Assembly (NCBI RefSeq): GCF_016428805.1
Contig: NZ_JAELTJ010000021.1
Coordinates: 1 to 62,255 of the forward strand
From: Achromobacter sp. ASV32
Lineage (GTDB): Bacteria > Pseudomonadota > Gammaproteobacteria > Burkholderiales > Burkholderiaceae_B
Length of the DNA stretch: 62,255 nt
Direction: 5' to 3'
Positions 28,893 through 38,210 of this stretch are shown here, one piece after another. The position numbers and the translations under genes were made by a program. Position 1 is the first letter of the stretch. Every line of letters begins with the position of its first letter. The notes below the pieces were generated by a model, which was not told where the DNA came from, searched no databases, and saw only the letters and a list, made by a program, of their open reading frames with translations.

Positions 28893-30065
28893 ATGCCGCA
28901 ACGCCTGTCCGCGACTCGTCGCGCCGTGTCCCTTTTCGCTTTTGCCGGCGCCGCGTTGTCCGCGGCAAGCGCGATGGCCAGCCCGATAAAAAGTCCCGAC
29001 CGTCCGCCTGCCGTGGCGGCGCAGGTCACCGCTGTCGTGGGGGGCCTTGATCATCCCTGGTCGATGGCCTTTCTGCCCGAGGGCGGCGTGCTGATCACCG
29101 AACGGCCCGGCAACCTGCGGCTGTTGCGCATACCCGGCGGCCTGTCCAAGCCGTTGACCGGCGTGCCCAAGGTGGCCGCGCAGGGCCAGGGCGGCCTGCT
29201 GGACGTGGCCTTGTCGCCCGACTTCGCGCGGGACCGCTACGTGTATCTGTCGTACGCCGAATCTGACGGCAAGCGCAGCGGCACCGTGGTCGGCCGCGGC
29301 AAACTGGCGGCCGACGGCAGCGGGCTGCAGGATTTCAAGGTGCTGTTCCGCCAGGCCCCCAAGCTGTCCGAGGGCCTGCACTTCGGCTCGCGCCTGGTGT
29401 TCGACGGCAAGGGGTATCTGTTCATCTCGCTGGGCGAAAACAACCAGCGCCCGACCGCGCAGGACCTGGATAAGCTGCAGGGTAAAGTGGTGCGCCTGAA
29501 GGCAGACGGCTCGGTGCCGGCCGACAATCCGTTCGCGGGCAAGACGGGCGCGCGTCCCGAGATCTGGTCTTATGGGCATCGCAATCCGCAAGGCATGGCG
29601 CTCAATCCCTGGACCGGGGCGCTATGGGAAAACGAACACGGGCCGCGCGGCGGCGACGAAATCAATCTGGTCGCGCCGGGCAAGAACTATGGCTGGCCGC
29701 TGGCGACCTACGGCATCAACTATTCGGGCCAGCCGATACCCGAGGCCAAGGGCGAGACGTTGCCGGGCATGGAGCCGCCGCTGTACTGGTGGCCGAAGTC
29801 GCCGGCGATCAGCGGCATGGCGTTCTACAACGCCGACCGCTTTCCAGCCTGGCGTCATTCACTGTTCATCGGCGCGCTGGCCAACCAGAACCTGATCCGC
29901 CTGACGCTGGACGGCGACAAGGTGGTGGCCGAGGAACAGTTGCTGGTCGAGCGCCAGGCGCGCATCCGCGACGTGCGGCAGGGACCGGACGGTTATATCT
30001 ATGTGCTGACCGACGCATCGCCCGGCGAACTGCTGCGGGTGGCGCCGGCGCCTACAGGAGGGTGA
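28893..30065 (+). CDS. Soluble aldose-type sugar dehydrogenase (PQQ/YliI family)
   Basis: The 390-residue secreted protein has a signal peptide ending AMASP and a six-bladed propeller with HPWSMAFLPEGGVLITERPG, FISLGENNQ, WSYGHRNPQGMA and ENEHGPRGGDEINL. These match the PQQ-dependent soluble glucose dehydrogenase/YliI family. The ATG at 28893 has GGAG 6 bases upstream; ATG 28887 overlaps that site. It overlaps the next GST gene by one base. Confidence 0.88.
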   Translation: MPQRLSATRRAVSLFAFAGAALSAASAMASPIKSPDRPPAVAAQVTAVVGGLDHPWSMAFLPEGGVLITERPGNLRLLRIPGGLSKPLTGVPKVAAQGQGGLLDVALSPDFARDRYVYLSYAESDGKRSGTVVGRGKLAADGSGLQDFKVLFRQAPKLSEGLHFGSRLVFDGKGYLFISLGENNQRPTAQDLDKLQGKVVRLKADGSVPADNPFAGKTGARPEIWSYGHRNPQGMALNPWTGALWENEHGPRGGDEINLVAPGKNYGWPLATYGINYSGQPIPEAKGETLPGMEPPLYWWPKSPAISGMAFYNADRFPAWRHSLFIGALANQNLIRLTLDGDKVVAEEQLLVERQARIRDVRQGPDGYIYVLTDASPGELLRVAPAPTGG

Positions 30066-30709
30066 TGGCCATGAAGACCTATGAATTGATCGGTTCGCCC
30101 GGCTGCGGTTCGGCGGTGGTCGAGATGGCGCTGGCGCTGGCCAACGTGCCGCACACCCTGACGGATGTGCCGTACCTGAAACCGGGCCCGCAACGCGAGC
30201 GCCTGCTGCACTTGAATCCGCTGGGCCAGGTGCCCACGCTGATCACGCCGGATGGCGAGGTCATGACCGAAAGCGCAGCCATGGTGCTGCATCTGCACGA
30301 CGTGGCGCCGCAGGCCGGGCTGGCGCCCGAGGCCAAAAAGCCCGAGCGGGCGCATTTCCTGAATCTGCTGATCCGCCTGGTGGCGGCCGTCTATCCCACC
30401 TTCACGTACGGCGACGATCCCGCGCAATGGACCACCCCGGGCGCCGCGGCCGACCTGCTGCGCGAACGGGTGCACATGCGGCGCGCGGAGTTGTGGCTGG
30501 AACTGGAGCGCCAGGCCGGCGCGCCGCATATGCTGGGACGCCGCTTTTCGGCGCTGGACCTGTACGTGACGGTGATGACCCATTGGCGGCCGGGTCAGGC
30601 CTGGTTCGAGGCCAACTGTCCCGCCCTGATGGCGGTGGCGCGCCAGGCGGCGCTGGAGCCCAACGTGGCGCGCGTGCTCACGCGCAATTTTCCGCCACTG
30701 ACGGAATAG
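30065..30709 (+). CDS. Glutathione S-transferase family protein
   Basis: The 214-residue protein begins MAMKTYELIGSPGCGSAVVE with a Cys at the active-site turn and has NPLGQVPTLITPDGEVMTESAAM typical of GST N-domains, then a helical C-domain. The ATG shares an A with the preceding stop, and GGAGGG lies just upstream. It is probably translated with the sugar dehydrogenase; no substrate can be named. Confidence 0.88.
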   Translation: MAMKTYELIGSPGCGSAVVEMALALANVPHTLTDVPYLKPGPQRERLLHLNPLGQVPTLITPDGEVMTESAAMVLHLHDVAPQAGLAPEAKKPERAHFLNLLIRLVAAVYPTFTYGDDPAQWTTPGAAADLLRERVHMRRAELWLELERQAGAPHMLGRRFSALDLYVTVMTHWRPGQAWFEANCPALMAVARQAALEPNVARVLTRNFPPLTE

Positions 30710-30769
30710 CGGCGGATGCGGTCGCCGCAGGGCGGCCGCAAGCCATGCCAGGGCGTCAGCGTGCCGCGT

Positions 30770-31681
30770 CTATGCCTTGGCGCGGCGCTTGCGCGAACCG
30801 TGGGCCTCGCGCAGCGCGATGTAGACGCCGCTGCCGGCAATGAACAGGGCGCCCAGGTAGGCGTAGGCATCCGGCGCTTCGCGCCAGAAAACCCAACCGA
30901 GCACGGTGGCCCAGATCAGGCCGGTGTAGTCGAACGGCGCCACCACCGACGCCGGCGCGATGCGAAAGCCCTGAGTGATCAGCGCCAGGCCCAGCGTGCT
31001 GAATAAGGCCACCGCCGCGAAGTACGGCAGGTCGGCCAGGGCCGGGGTCTGCCAGACCCATGGCAGGCCGACGGCGCTACAGACCAGTTGGCCCGCGACG
31101 ATGTAGAAAGTGGTCGTCAACATGCCTTCGCCGCTGCTGATGCCGCGCGCGGTGATCATCATGACCGCGTAGAGCAGGGCGGTCGTCAGCGGCAGCAAGG
31201 TAGCGGCCTGGAAGGCGTCGGTGCCCGGGCGCACGATGATGAGCACGCCCGCAAAGCCGGCCAGCACGGCCAGCCAGCGCCGGCCATCGACGCGTTCTTT
31301 CAGGATCAGCACCGACAGCGCGGTGACGAATAGCGGCGCGGCGAAGGCGATGGCGGTGGCCTCGGCCAGCGGCAGCGCGCGCAAGCCCAGGTAGAAGCAA
31401 CAGGCCGAGACCACATTGATGGCGCCGCGCGTCAGGTGCAGGCCGGGGTGCGCGGTGCGCAATACGCGGCGGCCGCCCAGGCCGATGGCGAGCGCGGTGA
31501 CGAAGGGCAGCGCGATCAGGGCGCGCAGGAACAGGATCTGCAGCGGGTTGTAGTTCGTGCCAAGCCATTTGGCGTTGGCGTCGCTGAGCGTCAGGAAGAA
31601 GATGCCGCCGATGACGCAGGCGATGCCGGCGGCGGCGGAGTGATGACGGGTGGCGGGAAAGACGGTGGCGGAAGACATCAA
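30770..31681 (-). CDS. EamA-family DMT superfamily transporter
   Basis: The 303-residue protein has ten hydrophobic segments in two EamA repeats (landmarks DANAKWLGTNYNPLQILFLR and LKERVDGRRWLAVLAGFAGV). Family members export metabolites or amino acids; no substrate can be named. It ends with a basic tail GSRKRRAKA. It lies 57 bases after the DUF423 gene on the same strand orientation, reading away from the arginase side. Confidence 0.9.
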   Translation of the reverse strand: MMSSATVFPATRHHSAAAGIACVIGGIFFLTLSDANAKWLGTNYNPLQILFLRALIALPFVTALAIGLGGRRVLRTAHPGLHLTRGAINVVSACCFYLGLRALPLAEATAIAFAAPLFVTALSVLILKERVDGRRWLAVLAGFAGVLIIVRPGTDAFQAATLLPLTTALLYAVMMITARGISSGEGMLTTTFYIVAGQLVCSAVGLPWVWQTPALADLPYFAAVALFSTLGLALITQGFRIAPASVVAPFDYTGLIWATVLGWVFWREAPDAYAYLGALFIAGSGVYIALREAHGSRKRRAKA

Positions 31682-31738
31682 GGCTCAACAGGGGCGGCGG
31701 CCGTCAGGCCGCCTGGGGCAATGCACACGGGTGGAAAA

Positions 31739-32116
31739 TCAGCCTTGGGCGCGGTAGGCGGCCAGGGCCACCATGGCCCAGGCGGCCAGGAATGCGGCGC
31801 CGCCCAGCGGGGTGATGGCGCCCAGCCAGTGGGTGCCCGTCAAGGTCAGGACGTAGAGGCTGCCTGAAAACAGGACGATGCCGATGAACATGACAAGGCC
31901 GGCGGCCGACAGCAGCGGGGAGCCGTAGCGGGCGCCCAGCAGGGCGATGACGAACAGGCCCAGGCCGTGGATGAGATGGTACAGCACGCCGGTTTGCCAG
32001 ACCGAGAGCAGCTCGGGCGTGACCAGGCGCTTCAGGCCGTGGGCGCCGAAGGCACCGGCGCCTACGGCCACTAGCAGGTTCAGGGCCGCGAGGATGGTTA
32101 GCTGGCGGTCTGTCAT
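31739..32116 (-). CDS. DUF423 (YgdD/TMEM256-like) membrane protein
   Basis: The 125-residue protein has four hydrophobic segments and the family start LVAVGAGAFGAHGLK and ending PLGGAAFLAAWAMVAL. Function is unknown in the family. It probably heads a short operon with the EamA transporter. Confidence 0.9.
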   Translation of the reverse strand: MTDRQLTILAALNLLVAVGAGAFGAHGLKRLVTPELLSVWQTGVLYHLIHGLGLFVIALLGARYGSPLLSAAGLVMFIGIVLFSGSLYVLTLTGTHWLGAITPLGGAAFLAAWAMVALAAYRAQG

Positions 32117-32404
32117 GCTTTTCCTTTTGGGGGCGGTGGGTGTGTGGTGCCTATGATATGCGGAATCTTGCGAGAGAGTGCTTCGTAGGCCCTCCGTCGC
32201 GCAGGGTGTGCCGGACCGAAGCGGGCGGGCGAGGTTTGCGGGGAAAGGCTTGGCGCAGCGGGTAAGTGGTGCGCTTGGTGCTGTGTTCGATTGAGGCGTG
32301 GTGTCGGGCGTGTGACCTATCGCGGGTTTGCTTTCTGTTGTTGTTGTGCTTGCGGGCGGAGAGGGACGGGCCGCGGCGCAATGGCCGCGGCGCGCCGTTG
32401 TCGT

Positions 32405-33466
32405 TTACTCCACCGTGAGCACTGCGCGGCCGACCACTTTGCCGGCGCGTAGCGAGGCCAGGACGGCGTCGGCGTCTTGCAGGGGATGGCGGTGGACGGG
32501 CATCGGGGGGACTTTGCCGGCGCGCACCAGGGTCATGAGTTCGCGTAGTTCGGCCAGGTTGCCGACGTAGCTGCCGATGATGGAGAGGGCCTTCATGGGG
32601 ATGAGGGCGATGGGCCAGGACGACGCGCCGCCAAACAGGCCGACGATGATGAGTTTGCCGCCCTTGGTGAGGAAGTCGAAGGCGAGCGAGGTGGTGGCGG
32701 GGGCGCCAACGAGGTCGATGGCGGCTTGCAGGGGTTTGCCGCCGGCGGCCTTGAGGATCTGCTGGGCGGCGTCGGGGGCGGCGCCGTCGATGGCGGCCAG
32801 GGCGCCGGCCTCGAGGGCAGCCTGGCGTTTGGCGGGATCGATGTCGACCACGATGCCGCCCTTGCCCCCGAGGGCTTTGAGGAGGGTCAGGCTCATCAGG
32901 CCCAGTCCGCCGGCGCCGAAGATGACGACGGGGTGTTCGCGGTAGACCTCTGCACCGATTTTCTTCAGGGCGGAATAAGTGGTCAGGCCGGAGCAGGCGT
33001 AGGGCGCGATCTGGGCGGGGTCGAGGTCGCCGATGTCGATGAGGTAGCGCGGGTGCGGCACGAGGATGTGGTCGGCGTAGCCGCCGGCGCGGTGCACGCC
33101 CAGGCAGGCGGGAGCGGTGCAGTGGTTTTCCTGGCCGGACAGGCAGGTGGGGCAGGCGCCGCAGCCGATCCAGGGATAGACCAGGTAGTTGCCGCCAGGG
33201 GCCAGGCCTTGGGCATCGGGGCCGGCCGAGACGATGCTGCCGACGGTTTCGTGGCCCATGGTCAGGGGCAGGGAGACGCCGCGCTCCTTCAACGACAGGG
33301 TGCGGCCCTGGCCCAGGTCGTAGCCGCCTTCCCACAAGTGGATGTCGCTATGGCAGACGCCCGCGGCGCGAACCTTTAGCAGCACCTGCGTGCCTTGCGG
33401 CGCGGGGGTGGGCGGGTCCATTTCCTGCAAGGGCTCGCGGAAGTTGACGACGCAATAGCACTTCAT
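32405..33466 (-). CDS. Zinc-dependent medium-chain alcohol dehydrogenase
   Basis: The 353-residue protein has catalytic zinc ligands in GVCHSD and GHE, a structural zinc loop GCGACPTCLSGQENHC and the Rossmann motif FGAGGLGLM. It oxidises an alcohol or reduces an aldehyde with NAD(P); the substrate is not predictable. It follows the LivJ-type receptor gene by 24 bases on the minus strand, so the receptor and enzyme may serve one catabolic substrate. Confidence 0.93.
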   Translation of the reverse strand: MKCYCVVNFREPLQEMDPPTPAPQGTQVLLKVRAAGVCHSDIHLWEGGYDLGQGRTLSLKERGVSLPLTMGHETVGSIVSAGPDAQGLAPGGNYLVYPWIGCGACPTCLSGQENHCTAPACLGVHRAGGYADHILVPHPRYLIDIGDLDPAQIAPYACSGLTTYSALKKIGAEVYREHPVVIFGAGGLGLMSLTLLKALGGKGGIVVDIDPAKRQAALEAGALAAIDGAAPDAAQQILKAAGGKPLQAAIDLVGAPATTSLAFDFLTKGGKLIIVGLFGGASSWPIALIPMKALSIIGSYVGNLAELRELMTLVRAGKVPPMPVHRHPLQDADAVLASLRAGKVVGRAVLTVE

Positions 33467-33490
33467 GGAATGTCTCCTCGTGGGATGGGC

Positions 33491-34699
33491 TTATTTTTTG
33501 ACCAACGGGCACTCGCTGTCGGCCAGCGACACGAACACCTTTTCGCCGGGCACCGTGGACAGGATGCGGTAGAAGTCGCCCGGGTACTTGGAATCAGCCG
33601 GTTTTTTCACTTCCACCAGATACAGGTCCATGATGACGCGTCCGTCTTCAGGGCGTATACGGGCATTCTTGATCAGTTTGGTCGTGATGGGCAACTCGCG
33701 CATCTTCTGGTTGACCGCGGCGCCGTCGAATGTGCCGGCGGCCTGCGCGGCCTGCAGATAGTGGGTGGTGGCGACGTAGCTCAGGGCCTGCACGATCGAG
33801 GGCGGGCGGGTCACGCCCATTTTCTTTTGCCAGCGACGGGTCCATTCGCGGGTGTCGTCGTCGGCATCCCAGTAGAAACCGGTGGGAAAGGTCAGGCCCT
33901 GCGCCACTGGCAGGCCCATGGCCTGCACGTCATTGATGAAGGTCAGGAAGGTCAACAGGCGCTGCTTGCCGCCGGTCAGGCCGAATTCCTGCGCCTGCTT
34001 GATCAGGTTGACCAGGTCGCCGCCGGCGCTGGCCAGGCCCACCACGTCGGCCTTGGACGACTGCGCCTGCACCAGGAACGAGGCGAAGTCCAAGGCGCCC
34101 AGCGGATGGCGCGTGCTGCCGATGACCTTGCCGCCAGCGGCCGCTACGAAGCGGCTGGCGTTGGCTTCCAGCGATTTGCCGAACACGTAGTCGGTGGTGA
34201 TGAAATACCAGGACTTGCCACCGCTTTCGACCACGCTCTTGACCACCGCGTTGGCCAGCGCGTAGGTGTCGGGCGCCCACTGCGTGCTGAGGGGGCTGCA
34301 CTGTTTGCCGCTGAAGTCGCCGGCAAAGCCGCCGCTGATCAGGGCGGTGCCGCCTTTTTCGCGCGCCACGCCCTGCGCGGCCAGGCCCGCCGAACTGGCG
34401 CCGCCGTCGACCACCGCGACCAGCCCCTGGGTGTCGAACCAGCGCCGCACCAGGGCCGAGGCGATGTCGGCCTTGTTCTGGTTGTCGGCGCCAATCACCT
34501 CGACGGTCTTGCCAGCCGCCTTGCCGCCGAAGTCTTCGACCGCCATGCGCACGGCCATTTCCGAGCCCAGCCCGCCAAGATCGGCGTAAATGCCGGACCG
34601 GTCGTTGGACACGCCCAGCCGCACGACGTTGCTTTGGGCGTGCGCGGCGCAGGCGGCGAGCAGGGCGGCCGCGGCCGCCCACAAGGGGTTGATACGCAT
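33491..34699 (-). CDS. ABC transporter substrate-binding protein (LivJ-like, hydrophobic amino-acid/aromatic type)
   Basis: The 402-residue protein has a signal peptide ending ACAAHAQSN and a type I binding fold (LGVSNDRSGIYADLGGLGSEMA). GGAG lies 8 bases before the chosen ATG; the longer frame from 34756 has no signal-like start. It is distant from the two LivJ paralogues in this window. No permease genes are linked, only the alcohol dehydrogenase, so the ligand is open. Confidence 0.9.
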   Translation of the reverse strand: MRINPLWAAAAALLAACAAHAQSNVVRLGVSNDRSGIYADLGGLGSEMAVRMAVEDFGGKAAGKTVEVIGADNQNKADIASALVRRWFDTQGLVAVVDGGASSAGLAAQGVAREKGGTALISGGFAGDFSGKQCSPLSTQWAPDTYALANAVVKSVVESGGKSWYFITTDYVFGKSLEANASRFVAAAGGKVIGSTRHPLGALDFASFLVQAQSSKADVVGLASAGGDLVNLIKQAQEFGLTGGKQRLLTFLTFINDVQAMGLPVAQGLTFPTGFYWDADDDTREWTRRWQKKMGVTRPPSIVQALSYVATTHYLQAAQAAGTFDGAAVNQKMRELPITTKLIKNARIRPEDGRVIMDLYLVEVKKPADSKYPGDFYRILSTVPGEKVFVSLADSECPLVKK

Positions 34700-34988
34700 C
34701 TGTCTGTCTCCACGGCCCGTCGGCGGACCGGTTATTGAATTATTTGGAATTGACACGAATACGAAGGCGGGCGGCCGGCGCTCCAGCCGGCGGAATGTGT
34801 GTGCTTGTGAAGGAATGGAAATTCCTGCACAAGAAGTTAAATTTTCATATGTGAAAGGTCAATGGGTGGATTGCCTAACTGCGGCCACGCCGAAGGCGCG
34901 CCGCGTGGGGCGCGCCGGGCCGGTTCGTTGGAAAGGGCGGCGGTTGCGGGGGCAGCGCCGCCTGGAGGGGATGGGGGGATGCGGCCAG

Positions 34989-35927
34989 TCAGTTGCCGCG
35001 GCGCACCAGCGTCGACTTGCCGAACAGGCTTTCGATCAGGTCCACGGCCAGGTCGGCCGTCTTGTTGCGCACGTCGAACGCGGGGTTCAGCTCGACCACG
35101 TCCAGCGAGCGCATCAGCCCGGTGTCCGCGATCATTTCCATGCACAACTGGGCCTCGCGGTAGGTCGGGCCGCCCATGACGGTGGTGCCCACGCCGGGGG
35201 CGATCTCCGGGTCCAGGAAGTCGACGTCAAAGCTCACGTGCAGGTGGGTGTCGTCGTCCAGCCCGGCCAGCGCGGCCTGCATGGTGGCGCGCATGCCCAT
35301 TTCGTCCAGGTAGCGCATGTCGAACACTTCCAGGCCGGCCTGGTGCACCAGGCGCTTTTCGCCGTCGTCCACGCTGCGGATGCCGATCTGGCGCACCCAG
35401 GACGGATCGATGTCGGGCGTCTGGCCGGACATGCCGGTGATTTCCGCCGGGCCATGGCCGCACAGGCAGGCCACGGGCATGCCGTGGATGTTGCCGGTGG
35501 GCGTCAGCGTATTGGTGTTGAAATCGGTGTGGGCGTCCAGCCACAGCACGCGCAGCTTCTTGCCGGCGGCGCGGCAATGCCGCGCCACGGCGCTGATCGA
35601 ACCGATGCCCAGGCAATGATCGCCGCCCAGCAGGATCGGCAGGCTGCCCTTGGCCAGCGCGCCGTACACGGCGTCGTGCACGGCCTGGTTCCAGGCGGTC
35701 ACTTCGGCCAGGTGGCGATAGCCGTCCACCGGCGGCTGCCAGGGGTTGGCCGGACCGTAGAGATTGCCCTGGTCGGTGACGGTAAAGCCCTGGGCTTCGA
35801 TGACCGGCCCGATGCCGGCCACGCGCAGGGCTTCGGGGCCCATCGAGGCGCCGCGCGCGCCCGCGCCGATGTCGGTGGGCGCGCCGATCAGGGTGACTTG
35901 AGTGGGCAGAGTGGGGGTATGTTGCAA
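34989..35927 (-). CDS. rocF: Arginase
   Basis: The 312-residue protein has all manganese ligands of the family: GGDHCLGIGS, WLDAHTDFNT and SFDVDFLDPEIAPG. It hydrolyses arginine to ornithine and urea. No ATG is well placed. I chose TTG at 35927 because GGAG lies 7 bases before it and the protein then starts just ahead of the conserved TLIGAPTDIGAG; the ATG at 36011 would add 28 unconserved residues. It stands alone, divergent from metQ. Confidence 0.92.
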   Translation of the reverse strand: MQHTPTLPTQVTLIGAPTDIGAGARGASMGPEALRVAGIGPVIEAQGFTVTDQGNLYGPANPWQPPVDGYRHLAEVTAWNQAVHDAVYGALAKGSLPILLGGDHCLGIGSISAVARHCRAAGKKLRVLWLDAHTDFNTNTLTPTGNIHGMPVACLCGHGPAEITGMSGQTPDIDPSWVRQIGIRSVDDGEKRLVHQAGLEVFDMRYLDEMGMRATMQAALAGLDDDTHLHVSFDVDFLDPEIAPGVGTTVMGGPTYREAQLCMEMIADTGLMRSLDVVELNPAFDVRNKTADLAVDLIESLFGKSTLVRRGN

Positions 35928-36111
35928 GGTCTGGCTCCGTGAAGCTGGCGTCAGGGGGCGCCCAGGGCAGGCGGCGGTGCGTCGAGTGTAGCGCCGCCGG
36001 GCGGGCGCCATTGCCCTGGCGAGGGCGCAGGCTTTTCACCATGGCGCGGCGCGGCTGCTGCACAATAGCGTCCATACCCGGGTTGATGCCCGATTTTTTC
36101 CGGACGAATTC

Positions 36112-36945
36112 ATGTTCCAGCAATCCCTGTTCCTGATTCTGGCGCGCCGCGCCTTGGCGTTTGCCCTCTGTGGCATGGTCGGCCTGGCGGCCGTCGCGCC
36201 TGCGCGGGCCGCCGACAAGCCGCTGCGCATCGGTGTCATCCCCGCCGTGGCCAACGCCGCCACCGAACTGGCCATTGCCGAAGCGCGCAAGCAGGGCCTG
36301 GAGGTGCAACTGGTGGAATTCAGCGACTGGGTGCTGCCGAATATCGCGGTGGCCGACGGGTCGATCGATGCCAACTTCTTTCAGCACGAACCCTTTCTGC
36401 AGCAGTTCAACGCGCGCCGCGGCGCGAACCTGACGCCCATCGCCTACGGCTATTCGACCACCATCGGCCTGTTTTCGAAGAAGCTCAAGAAGGGCGAGCC
36501 GTTGCCCGAAGGCGCCACCATCGCGGTGCCCAATGACCCGGTCAATACCGGCCGCGCCTTGCTGCTGCTGGAATCCGTTGGCCTGATCAAGCTGAAACCC
36601 GGCGTGGCGCATCAGGCCACGCTACAGGACGTCACCGACAACCCCAAGCGCCTCAGATTCGTGCAGATCGAAGGCTCGCAATCGGCCCGCACGTTCGATG
36701 ACGTCACGGCGTCGGTCACGTACCCCACCTTTGCCAAGCAGGCCGGCCTGAGCGAGAAAGACGGGCTGGCGTTTGATAATACCGATCCGACGAACGTGCG
36801 CCGCTACGCGATCCGCTGGGTGACCCGGCCGGAAAACGCGCAGGACCCGCGCCTGTTGAAGTTCATCGCCATCTACCAGCAGTCGGCCGAGGTCAAGGCC
36901 AAGCTGCGCAGCCTGTACGGCGACCTGATCGCGTTTCCCTGGTAG
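36112..36945 (+). CDS. MetQ/NlpA-family methionine-type binding protein, orphan
   Basis: The 277-residue protein has a signal peptide cleaved near ARAADKP, with no lipobox Cys, and the MetQ features VQLVEFSDWVLPN, GSIDANFFQHEPFL and AVPNDPVNTGRAL. MetQ proteins bind D/L-methionine for MetNI. No metN or metI lies nearby, and the usual lipid anchor is missing, so it must work as a soluble receptor or with a distant transporter. Confidence 0.88.
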   Translation: MFQQSLFLILARRALAFALCGMVGLAAVAPARAADKPLRIGVIPAVANAATELAIAEARKQGLEVQLVEFSDWVLPNIAVADGSIDANFFQHEPFLQQFNARRGANLTPIAYGYSTTIGLFSKKLKKGEPLPEGATIAVPNDPVNTGRALLLLESVGLIKLKPGVAHQATLQDVTDNPKRLRFVQIEGSQSARTFDDVTASVTYPTFAKQAGLSEKDGLAFDNTDPTNVRRYAIRWVTRPENAQDPRLLKFIAIYQQSAEVKAKLRSLYGDLIAFPW

Positions 36946-37164
36946 GGCGCTGTCGGCGGGGCGTGGCCGGGGTTGCCGGCGGTGCAGGCTGGCGGATGTG
37001 GCGCGCGCAGACGGCCGGGCGCAAGCGGGCGGGGTGCCTTGACGATTGTTGGCAGTTGCGTTGCCGGTTGAAACGTATACTTGCCGCGCTTTGCCGCCCC
37101 GCGCCGCATTTGGCGCGGGCTGCCAACGCGGCCAGTGCGCGCCGCCTTTCCCGACTGCGAACCC

Positions 37165-38175
37165 ATGCGACTCGTTTCATCGAATGACGCTCTGATTTCG
37201 CCGCAGCCGCGCGTCGAGACGGGCCGGCCGGACGCCGCGGCATGTGCGCCGCCCGGCCAGGGCGAGCCTGCCGATGCGGGGGATGCCCGCGATGCCGAAC
37301 TGCGCCATCTGCGCGAGGTGGTCGCGCGCTACGAGGCCCTGTTCCAGAATGCGCCGGTGCTGATCAACGCGTTCGACGAGCACGGCCAGTGCGTGTTGTG
37401 GAACGACGCCTGTGTACGGCGTTTTGGCTGGACCCGCGAAGAAATCAACGCCTACCCCGAGCCGTTGGCCCTGTTCTACCCAGATCCCGAGATTCGCGCC
37501 CGCGTGCTGCGCAGCGTGGGCCCCACCCCCGTGCAGTCGTTTCGTGAGTGGCAGCCGCTCGCGCGCGATGGCGAGCGCTTGTCCGTCATGTGGTCCAACG
37601 TGCGGCTGCCGGACGGCAGTGTGATCAACATCGGCATGGACATGACCGAGAATCGCCGCAACGAGGCCGCGCTGGCGCGGCTGGCGAAGGTGGATGACCT
37701 GACCGGCTGCTGGACCCGCGCCGAAATCCTGCAGCGCATGCAGACGCTGCTGCAAGCCGCGCGGCGCGGCGCGCGCCACACGGCGTTGATGCTGGACCTG
37801 GACTACTTCAAGCAGGTCAACGACCGCTACGGCCACCTGGGCGGCGATGCCGCGTTGCGCCACTTCTGCGAGCAACTGCAAGGCTGCCTGCGCGAAGGCG
37901 ATGCGGTGGGCCGGTTGGGCGGCGAGGAATTCGTCGTGCTGCTGGCCGATGCGGATGCGGACGTGGCGCTGGCGGTGTGCGACCGCTTGCGCGCCGGCCT
38001 GCGCCAGCATCCGGCCCACGTCGACGGTCATGCCGTGGTGTTGTCGGCCAGCGGCGGCATCACGCGCTTCCTGGCCACCGACGCCAGCATGTCCGACGTG
38101 CTGCGGCGCGCGGACCAGGCCCTGTACCGGGCCAAGCGGGCCGGGCGCGATTGCGCGGTGGTGTCGCCGGACTAG
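37165..38175 (+). CDS. PAS-GGDEF diguanylate cyclase
   Basis: The 336-residue protein has a PAS domain (about 50-165, FQNAPVLINAFDEHGQCVLWND) and a GGDEF domain (about 180-330) with the active motif GRLGGEEF. The inhibitory-site RxxD (REGD) is present five residues before it, so product feedback is expected. It synthesises cyclic di-GMP in the cytoplasm. No membrane segment is seen. The start at 37165 avoids an unconserved leader. Confidence 0.93.
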   Translation: MRLVSSNDALISPQPRVETGRPDAAACAPPGQGEPADAGDARDAELRHLREVVARYEALFQNAPVLINAFDEHGQCVLWNDACVRRFGWTREEINAYPEPLALFYPDPEIRARVLRSVGPTPVQSFREWQPLARDGERLSVMWSNVRLPDGSVINIGMDMTENRRNEAALARLAKVDDLTGCWTRAEILQRMQTLLQAARRGARHTALMLDLDYFKQVNDRYGHLGGDAALRHFCEQLQGCLREGDAVGRLGGEEFVVLLADADADVALAVCDRLRAGLRQHPAHVDGHAVVLSASGGITRFLATDASMSDVLRRADQALYRAKRAGRDCAVVSPD

Positions 38176-38210
38176 GGTCTGTTCCCCCTGGCCTGGCGGC
38201 CGCTACCGGC

